Assembly (NCBI GenBank): GCA_031216445.1
Contig: CM062215.1
Coordinates: 1,992,001 to 2,056,000 of the forward strand
DNA from: Lateolabrax maculatus
Taxonomy: Eukaryota; Chordata; Actinopteri; Acropomatiformes; Lateolabracidae
Direction: 5' to 3'
DNA length: 64,000 bases
Part shown: piece after piece, positions 60,361-64,000 of the stretch
Layout: every line of letters starts with the position of its first letter
Position numbering within the stretch: position 1 is the stretch's first letter
The notes under the pieces: generated by a model
What the model saw: only the letters and a program-made list of their open reading frames with translations
Told to the model about the DNA's origin: nothing
The model's database searches: none
Translations under genes and position numbers: made by a program

Positions 60361-60639
60361 AAATGTATGGAATCAGACTCTCGCTAAAAACTACAATTAC
60401 AGGTGATATACAGATTGAAATCATAGGGGCCGCTTTTTTTGTTGAGGAAAATTGTCCTAATGAGCGGTTTGGCGATTCGTGGGGTGGAAGGGAGGGAAGG
60501 GTTGGTGCTGGTGCTGGAGGAGACTGTGAAAGTCTTTTCTCTTCAAGTGTGTGTGTATATTTGTGCGTTGGGGAGGTGTTGGCGGGGTGGGGTGGCGGGG
60601 GGGGCATAAACAGCTGCACCTGCTGCTGGGGCGCACACT

Positions 60640-60830
60640 GCCACAGTTAATGATATCGGATGATATCATTAGGCAAAGTGCTCATAAACAGATGTTGGAG
60701 GCGCTGCCTAAACAGTGTCAGCTGAGCCGGTTTGCATTTCTGCGAACATATTATTTATATAGGGCATTTAAGTTTGTTATGTTAATAACCCCTCTGTTAG
60801 CATGCAGGATGTGGCACAGGAAGGATTAAA
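60640..60830. promoter_or_regulatory. CNE-like block with a TAATGATATC inverted repeat
   Basis: TAATGATATC (60648-60657), four bases, then GATATCATTA (60662-60671) form a 10-bp inverted repeat. The flanks (CAGCTGCACCTGCTGCTGG, TTATTTATATAGGGCATTTA) hold E-box and AT-rich cores. It may be a binding site for a dimeric homeodomain-type factor. Conservation is untested. Confidence 0.35.
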
Positions 60831-61665
60831 CAGCACTGCAGCAGAGAGTTAAACTGCACCTCCGAGCCTCAGAGAAACCTCTGAGGCTGATCAGAGGTGT
60901 GAAGAGCTGACAGGAGCTGAGTTTAGATGAGACCGAGCACAGCAGGCTGGAGACCGGCACAGCTGAGTCGACTCCGACATCCACCTGAGTTCTGATCTAC
61001 GCCGTCAAATGATCTGATGCTCTTAAGCGGAAGTCATTATATGTAGAAAACCTCGATTCCACGGGGATATGATTTCATTTTTGCACATACTTTAGGCCTG
61101 AAGCAGGTGAATTTCCTGCTGGTTTCTCCAGAGTACTGCAGGTTTGGAGCTGCTCACTTCATGAATGACTTAACAGGCATACTTTCTCATCATTATGTCA
61201 GAAATGGTGTGACATCTTTAAAACTAACAACTTCATCACGGCTAGCAAGTTATTGCTTTAATAATGATAATATTGGACAGTGCAGAACTACAAAAAGTGT
61301 CCCCTTTACAAAGCAAGTTTGATTAGAAATCTTGTTCACGAGTGCTTAAAGTTTGTTTTTAAGAAAATACAGACTAGGAAAGATTCAGCAATACACTTAA
61401 ATTACACTGTTACATAATGACTTGGAGATAATCTCAAATTTATGTTCAAGTTTAAATCCCAGAGGACTTTGAGAGTCCTTTAAGACCAGAAAAGCCAATA
61501 AATTGTCTGAATGTAAAAATAAGTCAGCATTACAGCTCTCAAATCAAATAATACATTCCTGTACATTAACAACTGGACAGTGACAGAATAAAATAAACTG
61601 AGGAAGACAAGGAGGAGAAAAGTTTTACAGCAAAGAGTCGAGTAAACTTCCAAAACGTTTCTTAC

Positions 61666-61743
61666 CGTATCGGCGTCTGAGTGGTGGAGCCTCGGGAGCG
61701 TCACAGGGAGCAGGCCGTGATGCACCTGCTGCAGACAGCAGTC
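61666..61743 (-). other. Exon-like segment of an unknown transcript
   Basis: On the minus strand a strong acceptor (GTTCTGTTTTCTGTCAG) precedes 78 bases open in one frame (DCCLQQVHHGLLPVTL, then RLHHSDADT in the same frame). A consensus donor (ATACG|GTAAGA) follows. About 0.7 kb upstream on that strand another donor (ATTAAG|GTAAGAG at 62468/62467) could end a preceding exon. I do not recognise the peptide. It could be an exon of a long non-coding RNA, part of an unknown minus-strand gene, or chance. Confidence 0.25.
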
Positions 61744-63389
61744 CTGACAGAAAACAGAACGTCTTTATATAGTGTTTTTAATGTCAGTCTATGTACTGTA
61801 TGTATTTTTAGTAAAAATGGACCCAGTTGAGTAACTCTGGCCCTATTTGCGCTTTGCTCTACAGAAATGAACGAAAAACCTTGGAAATTAACCTTTTAAA
61901 TCTTCATTTTCTTTGAGTTTATACAGGAAATGAAAACCCAAACCGTAGCTGTGTTCATGCACGGCTCTGCGGGGGATTTAAGACCCGGACCCTGACGGGG
62001 TTCATGTCTTACTCTGGGGAATTTAACCTGTAACTTGTTGTCGCTTCATGCTAAGGGCCATGTGTCACATCATCAACAGCTAACACCAGTTTCACTCTTT
62101 TTGAGAGTTAACCAAGAGCAACAGAATTACTTAAACTAAACTACTAATTACTCCCTGAAACAGAGAAAACTTTAATCCAAAACCTACACGAGGTCTCTTA
62201 CTTCTGAGGTTCAACCCACAGAAGCACAGAGAGGAGGGGGACCTTAAACACCCCACGAGTCCTCTCCTTCCTCCATTACAGCCATTTTTATAAAGAAATA
62301 AAAATAAAACTCAATACCTACTGATAAAAACCAAGGTGTGTGTACAGGTGAGTAAGCAGGCAACCTGCTGTCAAGTTACTGTTCTGTTTTTAAGTTCAAG
62401 CGACACACTAATGGCCGTGTGAGGGAAATGTTTGAAGAGAAATATCAGATGGACCCGGCTCTCTTACCTTAATTATGTCCGTGGTTCACCCAAGCTGCAC
62501 CTGTGGGAGTTAATTGAAACTCCTTTGATTCACAGCTGACACACCTGAAGTAATCTACTGCCACACCTCACCACTTCCTCCTCCTGCTTCTTCTTCTTTT
62601 GAGGTGCTCTACCGCCACCTTCTGCTTCGGAGTCTAAATCCTACCCATTAATCCTCCCCCCGAAAAAATCTGCTGCATGTTACACTTGACTCCAGCTCAT
62701 TTCGCCTGCTTCACACTAAAAGCCGTAATCATTTATGCTGTAAGTCTTTTATTGTGAAGGATCTACAGGAAATGTTGAGTTTTAAAACATAACGTTTTTA
62801 CCTTATTAGGAAACAATTATCACTCTCTGGAAAAACTGTGTATATTTCTTTGCAGACTGGTTTTGATTTGACATTAGATGATAAACATTAAAAGTATGAA
62901 CTACATGTGAAATATTTTAAACACATTGTATCGTGACGTCTGTACAGATTATGCATGTCATCTTGCTCTTATGTGTTTGCATAAATGGAACAAATCCACT
63001 CTCAGCAATAAAATATATTAAAATATTGTAATATAACAAATGCAAGCAGAAAGTAGCAGGGAAAAAACTCCACCGGGCTCAGCCCACCTTGGAGGAGGAG
63101 AGCATCAAGCCTCACTTTTAAACAGCACTCATACACGTGTTAACAGATTTATGTAAAAGGTTAACGTCCTTGTGTTATTCTGCTCAGGCGCTGCCATTTA
63201 CCCCCCCCACCTCCCCACCGCCCTGGCTGAAAAAAGAGGGGGGAACAGGGGCCCATTTCCCTGCCACCATTATGCTCATTTGTCCTGTCAAGAGAATGAC
63301 AGGCCGGCTGACTCTTCCCCAGATACGACCATTAGGTAACGCTCTGTCATCTGACAGCGAGGCATTCTGCCGCTCCCTAAAAACCCCCT

Positions 63390-63990
63390 AATTATTTCCT
63401 TCGCCAGAGACAGGCGGCGGCGGGTAGGTAATTTTTAACCTTTCACATGCACCTGGGGAACCCTCCTCCGGGGAGCCAAGGTGCCTGTGTGGCATTCAGT
63501 CATCAAAACATGACCTTTTATGGCCGTTCGGAGAGCAGTTGGCACCGGGTGCCACGCGCCGCCTAATGCTAATGTTGATGACTAATTTATGCATCAGCCG
63601 ACCGCATCTGCAGCAAGTTTAGGGTAGCAACAATGTGTGATAGAGCGGTGAGAGGGAAGGGAAGGGAGGAGGGGGGGGGCATCACCGCAGAGCAAGCAGA
63701 GGTGAAAGGCATTTTGGGGGAAGGGGTGGGGCGTTCGAGACACCCGGTAGCCTGGCACGACAGGGAATTGAGGGGGCTAATTATGTTGCAGGGAATACAT
63801 TTGGCGTGACCGGCGAGCCTTTTTAGAATTTGTCGAGCGCAATCTGACTAACGTGGCTGACCTTTACTTTTTTTTTTTTTTTTTTTGCCCAAATTGCGGG
63901 AGACCAGAGAGCATGCAAGATGTGTGCATATTCTATGACCCAGTTGCCTTTTTTCTTGTGTGGCTAAATGCTGCGCAGCACCTTTCCTCC
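63390..63990. promoter_or_regulatory. CNE-like block at the right edge
   Basis: TAATGCTAATGTTGATGACT, AATTTATGCATCAGCCGACC, AGGGGGCTAATTATGTTGCA and TTAGAATTTGTCGAGCGCAA contain repeated TAAT and TGAT cores in GC-moderate sequence, interrupted by a G-run and a T-run. It probably continues beyond the window. Conservation is untested. Confidence 0.35.
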
Positions 63991-64000
63991 CCAAGAACGT

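Larger units (their letters stand above)
59756..64000. other. Gene desert, third part
   Basis: No recognised gene. It holds CNE-like blocks (59.93-60.36, 60.64-60.83 and 63.4-64.0 kb), a short inverted repeat at 60648 and a minus-strand exon-like segment at 61.67 kb. A (T)n run lies at about 63.87 kb. Confidence 0.4.

Overview
The window is vertebrate nuclear DNA, almost certainly from a ray-finned (probably percomorph) fish. One gene is certain: kynureninase (kynu) on the + strand, split over 13 coding exons with canonical splice sites. The rest is long non-coding sequence with dinucleotide repeats and remnants of fish-type transposons: a CACTA/EnSpm-like element, Tc1/mariner, an L2-like LINE, hAT and piggyBac MITEs, and tRNA-derived repeats. 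There is no sign of operons or other prokaryotic organisation, so the many short open frames are read as chance unless something else supports them.

Layout. (1) 1-2.9 kb: a minus-strand GC-rich block holds a well-formed first coding exon. It has a strong Kozak ATG, a signal-peptide-like stretch and a phase-1 GTGAGT donor. It faces kynu head-to-head. In human, LRP1B lies head-to-head with KYNU, so this is a good candidate for the lrp1b first exon, with 1-2.57 kb as its first intron. (2) 5.6-11 kb: a decayed CACTA-like element with a housekeeping-style promoter (NRF-1, ETS and YY1-like sites). Next comes a minisatellite built from splice-donor/E-box units, then two broken genes: a zinc-finger/Tnp2-type transposase-like gene and a SAMD3-like gene of the kind multicopy in fish. 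(3) 11-12.5 kb: a CTCF-like motif and a Tc1 transposase fragment missing its catalytic Glu segment. (4) 12.6-18.1 kb: kynu, from a candidate 5' UTR exon to a poly(A) signal, with a LINE fragment, a hAT-type MITE and a second CTCF-like motif in its introns. (5) 18.3-19.85 kb: two tRNA-like units followed by about 1.06 kb of almost pure TA-rich repeat. (6) 19.85-64 kb: a gene desert. It contains a nearly intact piggyBac-type MITE, other MITEs, a perfect 19-bp hairpin, G-runs of 24 and 25, and many non-repetitive blocks rich in homeodomain-type TAAT cores that look like conserved non-coding elements. Conservation could not be tested here.

What the parts do. Kynu encodes a complete pyridoxal-phosphate enzyme of the tryptophan/kynurenine pathway; every expected cofactor and substrate residue is present at the same number as in the human protein. 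The desert downstream of kynu may be part of the regulatory landscape of zeb2, which lies on that side in vertebrates (KYNU-ARHGAP15-GTDC1-ZEB2 in human). No ARHGAP15 or GTDC1 exon was recognised. The gene assignment of the minus-strand exon and the regulatory reading of the desert are inference.
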